Of a DNA stretch of 64,000 nucleotides, positions 50,767 through 59,446 are shown one piece after another. Position numbers and translations under genes: made by a program. Below the pieces are notes generated by a model that saw only the letters and a list, made by a program, of their open reading frames with translations, was not told the origin of the DNA and searched no databases. The stretch is from Agromyces allii (GTDB lineage Bacteria; Actinomycetota; Actinomycetes; Actinomycetales; Microbacteriaceae), in NCBI RefSeq assembly GCF_009749385.1, contig NZ_WBIN01000012.1, forward strand, positions 1 through 64,000, read 5' to 3'. Numbering within the stretch: position 1 is the first letter of the stretch; every line of letters begins with the position of its first letter.

Positions 50767-51261
50767 ATGGTCGACATCACGAACGGCGAGGTCTGGAAGG
50801 CCATCACCGGGCAGAACTTCATGGTCATCGGCATGGTGACCGCGCGCGGCGAATCGCGCACCGCGGGGGTCATGCACGCCGTGCACGACGATCGCATCTG
50901 GTTCACCAGCCACGACCTCGCGTGGAAGACGCGGCACATCGCCGCGAACCCGAACGTCTCGGTCACGGTGCCGATCGCCAAGCGCGTGCCGCTCATGCCG
51001 TGGATCAGGATCCCGGCCGCGACCGTCACGTTCGCGGGCGACGCCGAGGTCGTGCCGCTCGGGGCCATGCCCGATCACGTGCGCAGCGCCCTGCTCGACG
51101 ACCTCGAGGTCAGCGACGGCGGCGAGCACGGCGCCATCGTCGGCGTCCGTGTTCGGCCGACCGGGGACTTCGTCACCTACGGCCTGGGCGTGTCGGCGCT
51201 CGGCATGCGCGACGCCGAAGCGGCCGCAGGGCGCGTGCGCGCGGCATCCGTCAACGCCTGA
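50767..51261 (+). CDS. Pyridoxamine 5'-phosphate oxidase-fold (PPOX) protein
   Basis: The 164-residue split-barrel protein has ITGQNFMVIGMVTARGESRT, IWFTSHDLAWKTRHIAANPNVSVTVP and ATVTFAGDAEVVPLG, typical of PPOX-class FMN or F420 proteins. It should reduce or oxidise a small molecule using a flavin-type cofactor; the substrate is unknown. It is controlled by the divergent TetR through the palindromes upstream and may be the response gene for that regulator's ligand. GGGAGCGGAAC precedes ATG 50767. Confidence 0.88.
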   Translation: MVDITNGEVWKAITGQNFMVIGMVTARGESRTAGVMHAVHDDRIWFTSHDLAWKTRHIAANPNVSVTVPIAKRVPLMPWIRIPAATVTFAGDAEVVPLGAMPDHVRSALLDDLEVSDGGEHGAIVGVRVRPTGDFVTYGLGVSALGMRDAEAAAGRVRAASVNA

Positions 51262-51294
51262 TCACGGCGCGCGGCGGCTGGTACCGTTGCGCTC

Positions 51295-51837
51295 ATGAGT
51301 GACGCGGGGGGCGGGGCCGGCGCCGGAGGCGCGAACGACGAGGTGCCGCACCAGAACGTGGTCGCCGAGGCGCTGAAGGAACGCGTCTACGCGACCTTCA
51401 CCGGACTCGCGATCGTGCTCGTGCAGTTGACGAACGTCGAGCACCTCGAGCCCGTACGGGTCATCATCGAACTCGCCGTCGGCATCCTCGCGATCACCGC
51501 GGCCGGGTTCGCGGCCGACGTCATCTCGTTCCTGTCGGTGCACGCGCGCTTCCCGGTCGGGCACGAGGTGCGCATCATGCTGCGGATCGCCGCGTCGGCA
51601 CTGGCATCGGCCGGCGTGCCGGTCGTGGTGCTCGTGCTCGCCGTGTTCGGCATCGTCGAACTCGACACCGCGCTCCGCATCGTCTCGATCGTCTACGTCG
51701 TGACCCTCGGCGTGATCGCCTACCTCGGGGTGCGACGCACGAATGCGCCGTGGTGGAAGCAACTGATCGCGCTCGCCGCACTCATGGCGGTCGGGCTCAG
51801 CGTGGTCATCATCCAGCTCGCCGCGCACGGGCACTGA
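51295..51837 (+). CDS. Small multi-span membrane protein (unknown)
   Basis: The 180-residue protein has a Gly/Ala-rich N-terminus of about 30 residues and four to five membrane helices (LIVLVQLTNV region, IIELAVGILAITAAGF, MLRIAASALASAGVPVVVLVLAVFG, LRIVSIVYVVTLGVIAYL, LIALAALMAVGLSVVII). No conserved catalytic motif is evident and I do not recognise the family. It may be co-transcribed with the PPOX gene (33-bp gap) but has its own start context. Confidence 0.75.
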   Translation: MSDAGGGAGAGGANDEVPHQNVVAEALKERVYATFTGLAIVLVQLTNVEHLEPVRVIIELAVGILAITAAGFAADVISFLSVHARFPVGHEVRIMLRIAASALASAGVPVVVLVLAVFGIVELDTALRIVSIVYVVTLGVIAYLGVRRTNAPWWKQLIALAALMAVGLSVVIIQLAAHGH

Positions 51838-51863
51838 CCCGCGCTTCGCGGCACGATCGAGGT

Positions 51864-52283
51864 CTAGTCGACCAGGCTGATCGACACGATGCGAGCCGGT
51901 GCGCCCGACCCGCACAACGCCTCGCCGACGGGGAGCGCCTCGACCTTCACGAGCACGGTGTCGCCGACCGCGATGTCCCCGTCGACCTCGCCGGTCAGCG
52001 ACCACACCGTGCCGTCGTCGGTCGTGACCTCGACGCACGAGTCGCCGAGACCGCTGACCCGGCCGGCCACCGTGCCGTTCGGAATCGCGTCGGTCGGGTT
52101 CGTCGGCGGGGCGGTGGGCGGCGTCAGGGTCGGCAGGTCGGTCGACGACGGGGTCGCGCTCGTCGAGGGCGGTTCCGGGGCGTCGGATGCCGGTGCATCG
52201 CCGGGTTCGTCGGCTGCGGGCGCGCATCCGGCCATCAGTCCGACGGCGAACACCGTCAGGGCGAGCGCGGCGATCGTTCGCAT
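51864..52283 (-). CDS. Small secreted lipoprotein (unknown)
   Basis: The 139-residue protein has a lipoprotein signal (GLMAGC, lipidated Cys20), then a Pro/Ser/Thr-rich linker and a beta-rich C-terminal domain (about 70-139: GTVAGRVSGLGDSCVEVTTDDGTVWSL, DTVLVKVEALPVGEALCG), possibly an OB-like fold with a disulfide. I do not recognise a family. AAGGAGG precedes ATG 52283. It stands alone between convergent and divergent genes. Confidence 0.78.
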   Translation of the reverse strand: MRTIAALALTVFAVGLMAGCAPAADEPGDAPASDAPEPPSTSATPSSTDLPTLTPPTAPPTNPTDAIPNGTVAGRVSGLGDSCVEVTTDDGTVWSLTGEVDGDIAVGDTVLVKVEALPVGEALCGSGAPARIVSISLVD

Positions 52284-52435
52284 GCAGGCCTCCTTCGTCG
52301 GTGCCGTGCGGCCATTCTGCTCCGAACGGGACGCGCGCGGAAGCGATCGAGCACGGCCGAAGCGGACGACGCCCGGGAGTCGGAACTCCCGGGCGTCGTC
52401 GTGGTGCGTGGTCGCCGTGCGACGACCTCCGCGGC

Positions 52436-54769
52436 CTAGAAGACCGCGACGGTCATCGACGTGCCCGCCTGCTTCACGACGAGGATCTTCACGCCGACGG
52501 CGGGAAGCTTGACCCCGTGGTTCGGCACCTCGGAGTACCAGTACTGCTTCTTGTCGTCGAACAGCGGGTTCGGCAGCTGCGACTTGATCGTGCTCTTCAC
52601 GCCGCTGACGTGGAGGTCGACCTTGTCGGTGGGCTTGAACCCGAACGGGGCGTCGTACACCTGCACGCGTGCTCGCCAGTAGTTGCCGTTCACGTCCTTC
52701 AACGGCTTCGGGTGCGAGTCGACGTAGAGGTTCCGGCCGCTGCCCGGGTGGGCGAACGTGTCGTTGTCGGACTGCGACAGATCCCAGTACGAGATGAGCA
52801 GGCCCTCCTGGTAGGCGTAGTGGTCGACGAGGTCGGGCTTCGCCGGGTTGTACCCGAAGAAGTACGGCCCGGTCTTGAGGTACTTGTCGTACGACGTGTA
52901 CGTGCGGTTCGCGGCGATGTAGTAGTTGTCGAACTGCTGCGTCGTCTGCGAGCCGACCGCCGTGAACCCGACGACCGTCCACCCGTTCGCCCCCGACTCG
53001 GCACCGTCCGTGAAGACGCCCGCGATCGCGAGGTCGTCGAGGAACAGGCCGGGCACGAGGTCGCCGCCGTTGCCGGTGACGCCGCCATCGGTCGTGTACC
53101 GGATGCGGATGTCGACCGTCTGGCCCGCGAAGGCGCTCAGGTCGAACGAGGCGTCCGTCCACGTGGCCGCCGTGCCGTCGAAGCCGCCGGTGCCCGGGTC
53201 GGTCGTGATGTTGCCGACGATCGGCACGAAGCCGGCCCCGGTGTTCACCTCGACGTAGCCGAAGTCGTAGCCCGCCTCGAGGTCGTACCTGGCCTTGAAC
53301 GTCAGCGCCGACGTGCCCGCCGGGACGGCGACCGTCCTGGTGAGCGTGCTCGTCAGGTTGTCGCCCGACCCGCTGTACCACTGCGAGGCGCCGGAGGCCG
53401 GTGCGCCGAGATCGGTCGAGACCGTCTTCTTCGGCAGCGAGACGATGACGGCCTGCGGCTTCTTCGTGTTGTACTCCGAGGGTCCGAGGTCGACGACCTT
53501 CTTCTGCCCGGCCTGCACCAGCTTGTAGTCGAGCCAGCCGAGCTGGAGCTTGTTCCACGCGCCGAGATCGCCGCCGCGCTCGCCGATGCCCTGATCGGTC
53601 TTGGCGCCGAGTCGGCTCTGCGCCATGAGCGTCCAGTGCTCGTTGTTGTTGTCGCCGCCCGAGAGCACGTTGTAGTCGTCGGGCAGGCCGAGGTCGTGAC
53701 CGTACTCGTGGTAGAACACGCTGCGGCCGCCGTTCTCGGGCTGGATCGTGTAGTCGCCGATCCAGACGCCGGAGGTGCCGATCTGGGGGCCGCCGAGCTT
53801 GTTCGTGGCCGGACCGGTCACGCCGGCCTGGTTGACGTAGGCGTACCAGCGGTGGCTCCAGATGGCGTCGGTGCCGTAGATCGGGTCGCCGTCGGCCTGG
53901 TCGCCGCCCGCGTGCACGATCTGGAAGTGGTCGATGTAGCCGTCGGGCTCGTTGAACTGCCCGTCGCCGTCGTAGTCGTAGCGATCCCAGACGTCGAAGG
54001 ACGCCAGGTCGGCGTTGACCTCGGCAACCGAGCGACCCTGGGCGAGCTGGTCGGTGTACCAGACGTTCGCCGCGTCGCGAACGAGGTTCCAGACGTTGCT
54101 GCAGACGTTGGCGCCGCAGGCGTCCGCGCCGTAGCGGGCCTGGTTGTAGTTGACCTTGACCCAGTCGGTGACCTCGCCGCCGACGCTGTACCGGCCGGAT
54201 GACTGCGACTCGTAGTAGTCGCGCAGCGATTCCGCGCCGCCGAAGTAGAGGTCCTGGAAGTACGGCTGCGAGTAGTCGGCCTGCCAGACGGTCGAGTTGT
54301 CGACGGCCCGGTTCGGCGCGGGGATCTCGTTGTGCAGGGGGCCGGTGCCGCGTTGCGCGGTCGGCGACGTCGGGTAGCTCGGGTGCTGTTCATCGCCGAA
54401 CTCGGCGAGGATGACGAAGATGCGGTCGGTCGTCTCGCGCGAGAGCTCGACGTACTGGTCCTTCGCCTTGCCCGGCTTGCCGGGCTTGCCCGACTTGTTG
54501 CCCGGCGCGGCGGCAGGGGCTTCGGAGCCGACCTTCACGACGGTGCTGTCGCCCCGTTGCTCCGTGGTGAGCTCGCCGTTGAGCACACCGGTGATCGCGG
54601 ACTCGCGAAGCGCGGTGCGCTTCTCGTCGAGCGGGTTGGGCAGGGCATCCGACGGGGCGACCCCCGACGGGGCCGAGTCGGCGGGTGGTGCTGCGAACGC
54701 GGCCGGAGCCCCGATCATGCTCGCAGTGAGGAGTGCCGCGGTGGCGGCGCCCAACAGCATCTTGCGCAC
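52436..54769 (-). CDS. Secreted M6-family metalloprotease (immune inhibitor A-like)
   Basis: The 777-residue secreted protease has a signal peptide (1-28, ending AFA), a pro-region to about residue 115, and an M6 zinc domain (about 120-480) with NRAVDNSTVWQADYSQPYFQDLYFG and the zinc motif YHEYGHDLGLPDD (His354, Glu355, His358). A beta-sandwich domain (about 500-610, TLTRTVAVPAGTSALTFKAR) and C-terminal domains of the InhA type follow. It degrades extracellular proteins. The true start is GTG 54769 with GGAGG five bases upstream. A palindrome at 54931 may control it. Confidence 0.93.
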   Translation of the reverse strand: MRKMLLGAATAALLTASMIGAPAAFAAPPADSAPSGVAPSDALPNPLDEKRTALRESAITGVLNGELTTEQRGDSTVVKVGSEAPAAAPGNKSGKPGKPGKAKDQYVELSRETTDRIFVILAEFGDEQHPSYPTSPTAQRGTGPLHNEIPAPNRAVDNSTVWQADYSQPYFQDLYFGGAESLRDYYESQSSGRYSVGGEVTDWVKVNYNQARYGADACGANVCSNVWNLVRDAANVWYTDQLAQGRSVAEVNADLASFDVWDRYDYDGDGQFNEPDGYIDHFQIVHAGGDQADGDPIYGTDAIWSHRWYAYVNQAGVTGPATNKLGGPQIGTSGVWIGDYTIQPENGGRSVFYHEYGHDLGLPDDYNVLSGGDNNNEHWTLMAQSRLGAKTDQGIGERGGDLGAWNKLQLGWLDYKLVQAGQKKVVDLGPSEYNTKKPQAVIVSLPKKTVSTDLGAPASGASQWYSGSGDNLTSTLTRTVAVPAGTSALTFKARYDLEAGYDFGYVEVNTGAGFVPIVGNITTDPGTGGFDGTAATWTDASFDLSAFAGQTVDIRIRYTTDGGVTGNGGDLVPGLFLDDLAIAGVFTDGAESGANGWTVVGFTAVGSQTTQQFDNYYIAANRTYTSYDKYLKTGPYFFGYNPAKPDLVDHYAYQEGLLISYWDLSQSDNDTFAHPGSGRNLYVDSHPKPLKDVNGNYWRARVQVYDAPFGFKPTDKVDLHVSGVKSTIKSQLPNPLFDDKKQYWYSEVPNHGVKLPAVGVKILVVKQAGTSMTVAVF

Positions 54770-54930
54770 AGATACCTCCAGTGAGGAGTGCCGGGGCCGC
54801 TGAGGTCGGCGGCGGTGCAGCATGAGGCGGCCGGAGAGCCCGTCACTGGTGGTGGCGCCTCAGCCTCTTGTGGGGTGATGCAACACGCCGGATCCGGCGA
54901 TGCCCAAGAGTCTATGAATCAGCTGCGCGA

Positions 54931-54943
54931 CAAGACAGTCTTG
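54931..54943. promoter_or_regulatory. Perfect palindrome CAAGACAGTCTTG upstream of M6 protease
   Basis: A 13-bp perfect palindrome lies about 160 bases before the protease start, in a 208-bp gap also holding the 3' side of rhaB. A -10-like TAGACT occurs on the minus strand at 54915-54910. The palindrome is a candidate operator; no partner regulator is adjacent. Confidence 0.4.
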
Positions 54944-54977
54944 AACTCCGGGCCCGGTCGGAGGATGATTCCGCCCC

Positions 54978-56534
54978 TCACCGTGCCGGTTCGTACCGCC
55001 TCGGGGTGAACGCCGCCGACACGAGGGCGCGGAGCGACACCAGATCGCCGTCGACGAAGCCCTGTGCGCGCGCCTGCACGAGCACGTTGCCGATCGCGGT
55101 CGCCTCGACGGGGCCCGCGAGCACCGGCAGGCCCGACCGGTCGGCCGTGCGCCGGCAGAGCAGCTCGTTGAGCGCGCCGCCGCCGACGATGTGGATCGTC
55201 TCGACGTCGACGCCCGAGAGCACGGACGCCTGCCGCACGGTCGCCGCGAACGCCTCGGCGAGCGACTCGATGATCGATCGCGCGAACTCCGCGCGCGTCT
55301 GCGGTGCGGGTACCCCGTGCTCGGCGCACCATTCCGCGATGCGCCCGGGCAGGTCGCCGGGGGCCATGAAGCGCGGGTCGTCGGCGTCGAACACCGAGAC
55401 CGGGGCGGTGACGGATGCCGCGGCCGCGAGCAGCTGCGTCAGGTCGATCGCCTCCCCGTCGCGCTCCCACCACCGCACCGACTCCGAGAGCAGCCAGAGG
55501 CCCATGACGTTGTGCAGGAAGCGCACGCGGCCGTCGACCCCGGCCTCGTTCGTGAAGTTCGCGTCGCGCGCGGCATCCGTCGTCACGGGGTGCTCGAGCT
55601 CGACGCCCACGAGCCCCCAGGTGCCGCACGAGATGTAGGCGGCCGACTCGGGGTCCATCGGCACGGCCACGACCGCCGAGGCCGTGTCGTGCGAACCGAC
55701 GGCGACGACCTCCACGCCTGCCGGCGCGCCGAGCTGCTCGGCGACCGAGGTGCGCAGGGCGCCGAGCGAGTCGCCGGGGGAGACGATGGGGGCGAAGACG
55801 GATGCCGGGAGGCCGAGGCGCTCGATGAGCTCGTCGTCCCATTCCCCGGTGTGCACGCCGACGAGTCCGGTCGTGGAGGCGTTCGTGCGCTCAGCGACGC
55901 GCCGGCCCGTGAGCTGGAACGCGATGAGGTCGGGCACGAGCAGGAGCGAGTCGGCGAGCCCGAGCCAGCCGCCGACAACGCCGTCGGCGGCCGCGGACTG
56001 CTCGGCCGCGGACTGCTCGGCCGCGAGCTGGTAGACCGTGTTGAACGGCAGGAACTGCAGGCCGTTGCGGCGGTAGAGCTCGGCGAACGGCGCGATCGCG
56101 TGCACGCCGTCGACCGCGGCGGCGTTGCGGTCGTCGCGGTAGTGGAACGGCTCGCCGAGGAGGCGGTCGCCCCGCAGCAGGCCGTAGTCGACCGCCCACG
56201 AGTCGACGCCGATCGAGGCGACCGACGGCTCGCGGCGGAACGCGTCGGCGAGGCCGGTCGTCAGGTCGCGGTACAGGCCCGTGAAGTCCCAGTGCAGGCC
56301 CGACGCGAGTCGCACCGGGCCGTTCGGGAAGCGCGCGACGTGCTCGAGGTCGAGTGTGCCGGCGCGCTGGTCGACGCGGCCGAGGATGACCCGTCCGCTC
56401 GTCGCGCCGAGGTCGACCGCCGCGACGGTGCCCGCACCACGGGCGCTTCCACCGCGGAGGACGGTTCGCGCGATGGAGGATGGTTCGGCGTGTCCTCCGG
56501 TGCCCGAACCGTCCTCAGCAGGACGGTCGCTCAT
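54978..56534 (-). CDS. rhaB: Rhamnulokinase (FGGY family)
   Basis: The 518-residue kinase phosphorylates L-rhamnulose to L-rhamnulose-1-phosphate. The FGGY N-domain has VAAVDLGATSGRVILGRVD (phosphate loop) and SWAVDYGLL; the C-domain has VAVGSHDTASAVVAVPM, YISCGTWGLVGVELEHPV and IVGGGALNELLCRRTADRSGLPVLAGPVEATAIGNVL (in blocks). The first 35 residues are a Gly/Ser/Pro extension not typical of RhaB. A tandem 15-bp duplication at about 55991-56020 encodes AAEQSAAEQSAA. It overlaps rhaD by four bases and ends the rhamnose operon. Confidence 0.94.
   Translation of the reverse strand: MSDRPAEDGSGTGGHAEPSSIARTVLRGGSARGAGTVAAVDLGATSGRVILGRVDQRAGTLDLEHVARFPNGPVRLASGLHWDFTGLYRDLTTGLADAFRREPSVASIGVDSWAVDYGLLRGDRLLGEPFHYRDDRNAAAVDGVHAIAPFAELYRRNGLQFLPFNTVYQLAAEQSAAEQSAAADGVVGGWLGLADSLLLVPDLIAFQLTGRRVAERTNASTTGLVGVHTGEWDDELIERLGLPASVFAPIVSPGDSLGALRTSVAEQLGAPAGVEVVAVGSHDTASAVVAVPMDPESAAYISCGTWGLVGVELEHPVTTDAARDANFTNEAGVDGRVRFLHNVMGLWLLSESVRWWERDGEAIDLTQLLAAAASVTAPVSVFDADDPRFMAPGDLPGRIAEWCAEHGVPAPQTRAEFARSIIESLAEAFAATVRQASVLSGVDVETIHIVGGGALNELLCRRTADRSGLPVLAGPVEATAIGNVLVQARAQGFVDGDLVSLRALVSAAFTPRRYEPAR
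55991..56025. repeat. 15-bp tandem duplication inside rhaB
   Basis: CCGCGGACTGCTCGG occurs twice in tandem with a partial third unit, encoding the repeated peptide AAEQS on the minus strand. It lies in a surface loop between conserved FGGY blocks, so it is probably a harmless slippage product. Confidence 0.7.
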
Positions 56535-58567
56535 CGCAGGAACGCCGCCGCGACGCCCGCATCCACGGGGATGTGCAGGCCCGTCGTGTGGCTGAGCTCG
56601 GGGCCCGTGAGCACGATGACCGCGTTCGCGACGTGCTCGGGCAGCACCTCGCGCTTGAGGATCGTGCGCTGGGCGTAGAACTTGCCGAGGTCCTCCTCCT
56701 CGATGCCGTAGGTCTTGGCGCGGTTGGCACCCCAGCCCGAGGCGAAGATGCCCGAGCCGCGCACGACGCCGTCGGGGTTGATGCCGTTGACCTTGATGCC
56801 GTACTCGCCGAGCTCGACCGCGAGCAGGCGCACCTGGTGGGCCTGGTCGGCCTTCGTGGCCGAGTAGGCGATGTTGTTCGGCCCGGCGAACACCGAGTTC
56901 TTCGAGGAGATGTAGATGATGTCGCCGCCGAGCCCCTGGTCGATGAGCACGCGCGCAGCGGCCTTCGACACGAGGAACGACCCCTTGGCCATGACGTCGT
57001 GCTGGAGGTCCCAGTCGGCCTCGGTGGTCTCGAGCAGGGGCTTCGAGAGGCTCAGGCCAGCGTTGTTCACGACGAGGTCGAGGCCGCCGAAGGCGAGGAC
57101 GGCGTCGTCGATCGCGCGCTGGATCGCGGCGCCGTCGGTGACGTTCGCCTGCACGCCGATCGCGACATCCGTGCCGCCGAGTTCGGCTGCGGCGGCCTGC
57201 GCCTTCTCGAGGTCGAGATCGGCGATGACGACGCATGCGCCCTCGGCCGCGAGCCGGGTCGCGATGGCCTTGCCGATGCCGGAGGCCGCGCCGGTCACGA
57301 GCGCGATGCGACCCGCGTGCGGCTTGGGCTTCGGCATGCGCTGCAGCTTGGCCTCCTCGAGCGCCCAGTACTCGATCGCGAACTTCTCGGCGTCGCTGAT
57401 GGGGGAGTACGTCGAGAGCGCCTCGGCGCCCCGCATGACGTTGATCGCGTTGACGTAGAACTCGCCCGCGACGCGCGCGGTCTGCTTGTTCGCGCCGTAG
57501 CTGAACATGCCGACGCCCGGGATGAGCACGATGAGCGGGTCGGCGCCGCGGATCGCAGGGCTCTCGGGCGTCGCGTGGGCGTCGTAGTAGGCGCGGTAGT
57601 CGGCGCGGTAGGCCTCGTGCAGCTCCGTCAGGCGGGCGACGGAATCCTCGATCGATGCCGAGGCGGGCAGGTCGAGCAGCATGGGCTTGACCTTGGTGCG
57701 CAGGAAGTGGTCGGGGCAGCTCGTGCCGAGAGCCGCGAGCGCACCCGACTTCGAGCGCGCGAGGAAGTCGAGCACCTCGGGCGCGTCGGTGAAGTGGCCG
57801 ACCATCGGCTTGTCGTGGCTCGCGAGTCCGCGGATCGTCGCGGCGAGGGCGGCGGCCTTGGCGCGGCGCTCGCCGGGCTCCAACGGCTCGAAGCCGTCGA
57901 CGACGGGCCCGAACGGCTCGGCCGCGCCGTGCTCGGCGATGTAGGCCGCGGCAGTGTCGATGATGCGCAGCGAGTTCGCCTCGGTCTCGTCGGAGGTGTC
58001 GCCCCACGCGGTGATGCCGTGGCCGCCGAGGATGCAGCCGATCGCCTGCGGGTTCGCGGCCTTGATCGCCGCGATGTCGAGTCCGAGCTGGAATCCGGGG
58101 CGGCGCCACGGCACCCAGACCACGGTGTCGCCGAAGATCTTCGCCGTCAGCTCTTCGCCGTCGGCCGCGGTCGCGATCGCGATGCCCGAGTCGGGGTGCA
58201 GGTGGTCGACGTGCGCCGCGTCGACGAGGCCGTGCATGGCCGTGTCGATCGACGGCGCCGCGCCGCCCTTGCCGTGCAGCGTGTAGTCGAACGCGGCGAC
58301 CATCTCGTCTTCGCGCTCGAGGCCCGGGTACACGTCGACGAGCGCGCGCAGGCGGTCGAGGCGCAGCACCGCGAGGCCCGGCTCGGTGAGCGTGCCGAGG
58401 TCGCCGCCCGAGCCCTTGACCCACATGAGCTCGACGGGCTCGCCCGTGACCGGGTCGGTCTCGGTGCCCTTGGCCGACGTGTTGCCGCCGGCGTAGTTCG
58501 TGTTCTTCGGGTCGGCGCCGAGGCGGTTCGACCGCGCGATGAGGTCGGCTGCAGCCTGGTTCGTCAT
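56531..58567 (-). CDS. rhaD: Bifunctional rhamnulose-1-phosphate aldolase / short-chain dehydrogenase
   Basis: The 678-residue fusion has an N-terminal class II aldolase (about 1-400: NTSAKGTETDP, HVDHLHPDSGIAIATA with metal histidines, ILGGHGITAWGDTSDE). It cleaves rhamnulose-1-P to DHAP and L-lactaldehyde. A C-terminal SDR dehydrogenase (about 420-675: ALVTGAASGIGKAIATRLA, VNNAGLSLSKPLLE, YSATKADQAHQV with the Y-x-x-x-K pair) oxidises L-lactaldehyde to lactate. The fusion is the usual actinobacterial RhaD type. It overlaps its neighbours by four bases on both sides (ATGA). Confidence 0.95.
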   Translation of the reverse strand: MTNQAAADLIARSNRLGADPKNTNYAGGNTSAKGTETDPVTGEPVELMWVKGSGGDLGTLTEPGLAVLRLDRLRALVDVYPGLEREDEMVAAFDYTLHGKGGAAPSIDTAMHGLVDAAHVDHLHPDSGIAIATAADGEELTAKIFGDTVVWVPWRRPGFQLGLDIAAIKAANPQAIGCILGGHGITAWGDTSDETEANSLRIIDTAAAYIAEHGAAEPFGPVVDGFEPLEPGERRAKAAALAATIRGLASHDKPMVGHFTDAPEVLDFLARSKSGALAALGTSCPDHFLRTKVKPMLLDLPASASIEDSVARLTELHEAYRADYRAYYDAHATPESPAIRGADPLIVLIPGVGMFSYGANKQTARVAGEFYVNAINVMRGAEALSTYSPISDAEKFAIEYWALEEAKLQRMPKPKPHAGRIALVTGAASGIGKAIATRLAAEGACVVIADLDLEKAQAAAAELGGTDVAIGVQANVTDGAAIQRAIDDAVLAFGGLDLVVNNAGLSLSKPLLETTEADWDLQHDVMAKGSFLVSKAAARVLIDQGLGGDIIYISSKNSVFAGPNNIAYSATKADQAHQVRLLAVELGEYGIKVNGINPDGVVRGSGIFASGWGANRAKTYGIEEEDLGKFYAQRTILKREVLPEHVANAVIVLTGPELSHTTGLHIPVDAGVAAAFLR

Positions 58568-59442
58568 GAGGTGATTCCTTCGGTGGTGCGGAGGGTGGTC
58601 TGGTGGGTGGGGAGACCCGCGAGCCAGCGCAGAACGCGCTCGATCGAGGCGGATGCCGCGGGCTCGCCGGGTCGGTTCAGGTGCCCGTGCTCGGTGCCGG
58701 GCTCGATGACGCACGTGGTGTCGTCGCCGGCCTCGACGAGCGTGGCGGCGAACAGCTCGCCGGAGACGCGCAACTCGTCGGCCTCGCCGTTGACCATGAG
58801 CACCGGCGGGAATCCGGCGAGGTCGGATGCCGCGGCGCGGCCGGGCACGGCGGGCAGCGGCGCCTCGTCGACCGGGCCTCCGAGATAGGTCTCGTACATG
58901 GCGCGCACGACGGCCGGGCCGAAGCGGTCGGCCACGGGGTTCGCGTCGAGGAGGGCGCGAAGTTCGGCGTCGGGCGCGGGCTGCACGGCGAGCAGCGTGG
59001 GATACGCGAGGAACACGCCCGTGGGCAGCGCCGAGGCCGGCGTCGCCGGTGCGTGCCCGAGCAACCGCAGCACGGCGCCCGTCACGAGATTGGCGCCGGC
59101 ACTCGCCCCGCCGATCACGACGCGCGCCCGGTCGATGCCGAGCTCGTCGGCGTGCCCGAGCGTCCAGGCCCAGGCGGCGAGCACGTCGTCGGAGCCGGCC
59201 GGGTAGCGCCCGCCGTCGTCGACGGCGAGCCGGTAGTCGACCGAGATCACGGTCACGCCGCGCGAGGCGAGGGTGCGCGAGACCCAGTCCGCCTCGGGCA
59301 TGTCGAGGTCGCCGGCCGCGAAGCCGCCGCCGTGCGCCCAGACGAGCGCGGGCGTCGGGCGGCGCGCCGCGACACCCGCCGTGCTCGCGGGGTAGACCCG
59401 CACGAGCCCGTCGGCCGCGCCGTACGCCGTCACCTGCGACAT
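58564..59442 (-). CDS. Alpha/beta hydrolase (HSL/acetyl-esterase type) embedded in the rhamnose operon
   Basis: The 292-residue cytoplasmic hydrolase has the HSL-type motifs LVWAHGGGFAAGD and VVIGGASAGANLVTG (nucleophile Ser), an acid in VLMVNGEADELRV, and a His in EPGTEHGHLNRPG. It is likely an esterase. Being translationally overlapped with rhaD (four bases) and nearly abutting rhaI, it may deacylate imported rhamnose esters; that is inference. ATG 59442 is used; a GTG at 59454 would overlap rhaI by eight bases. Confidence 0.85.
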   Translation of the reverse strand: MSQVTAYGAADGLVRVYPASTAGVAARRPTPALVWAHGGGFAAGDLDMPEADWVSRTLASRGVTVISVDYRLAVDDGGRYPAGSDDVLAAWAWTLGHADELGIDRARVVIGGASAGANLVTGAVLRLLGHAPATPASALPTGVFLAYPTLLAVQPAPDAELRALLDANPVADRFGPAVVRAMYETYLGGPVDEAPLPAVPGRAAASDLAGFPPVLMVNGEADELRVSGELFAATLVEAGDDTTCVIEPGTEHGHLNRPGEPAASASIERVLRWLAGLPTHQTTLRTTEGITS

Positions 59443-59446
59443 CCGC

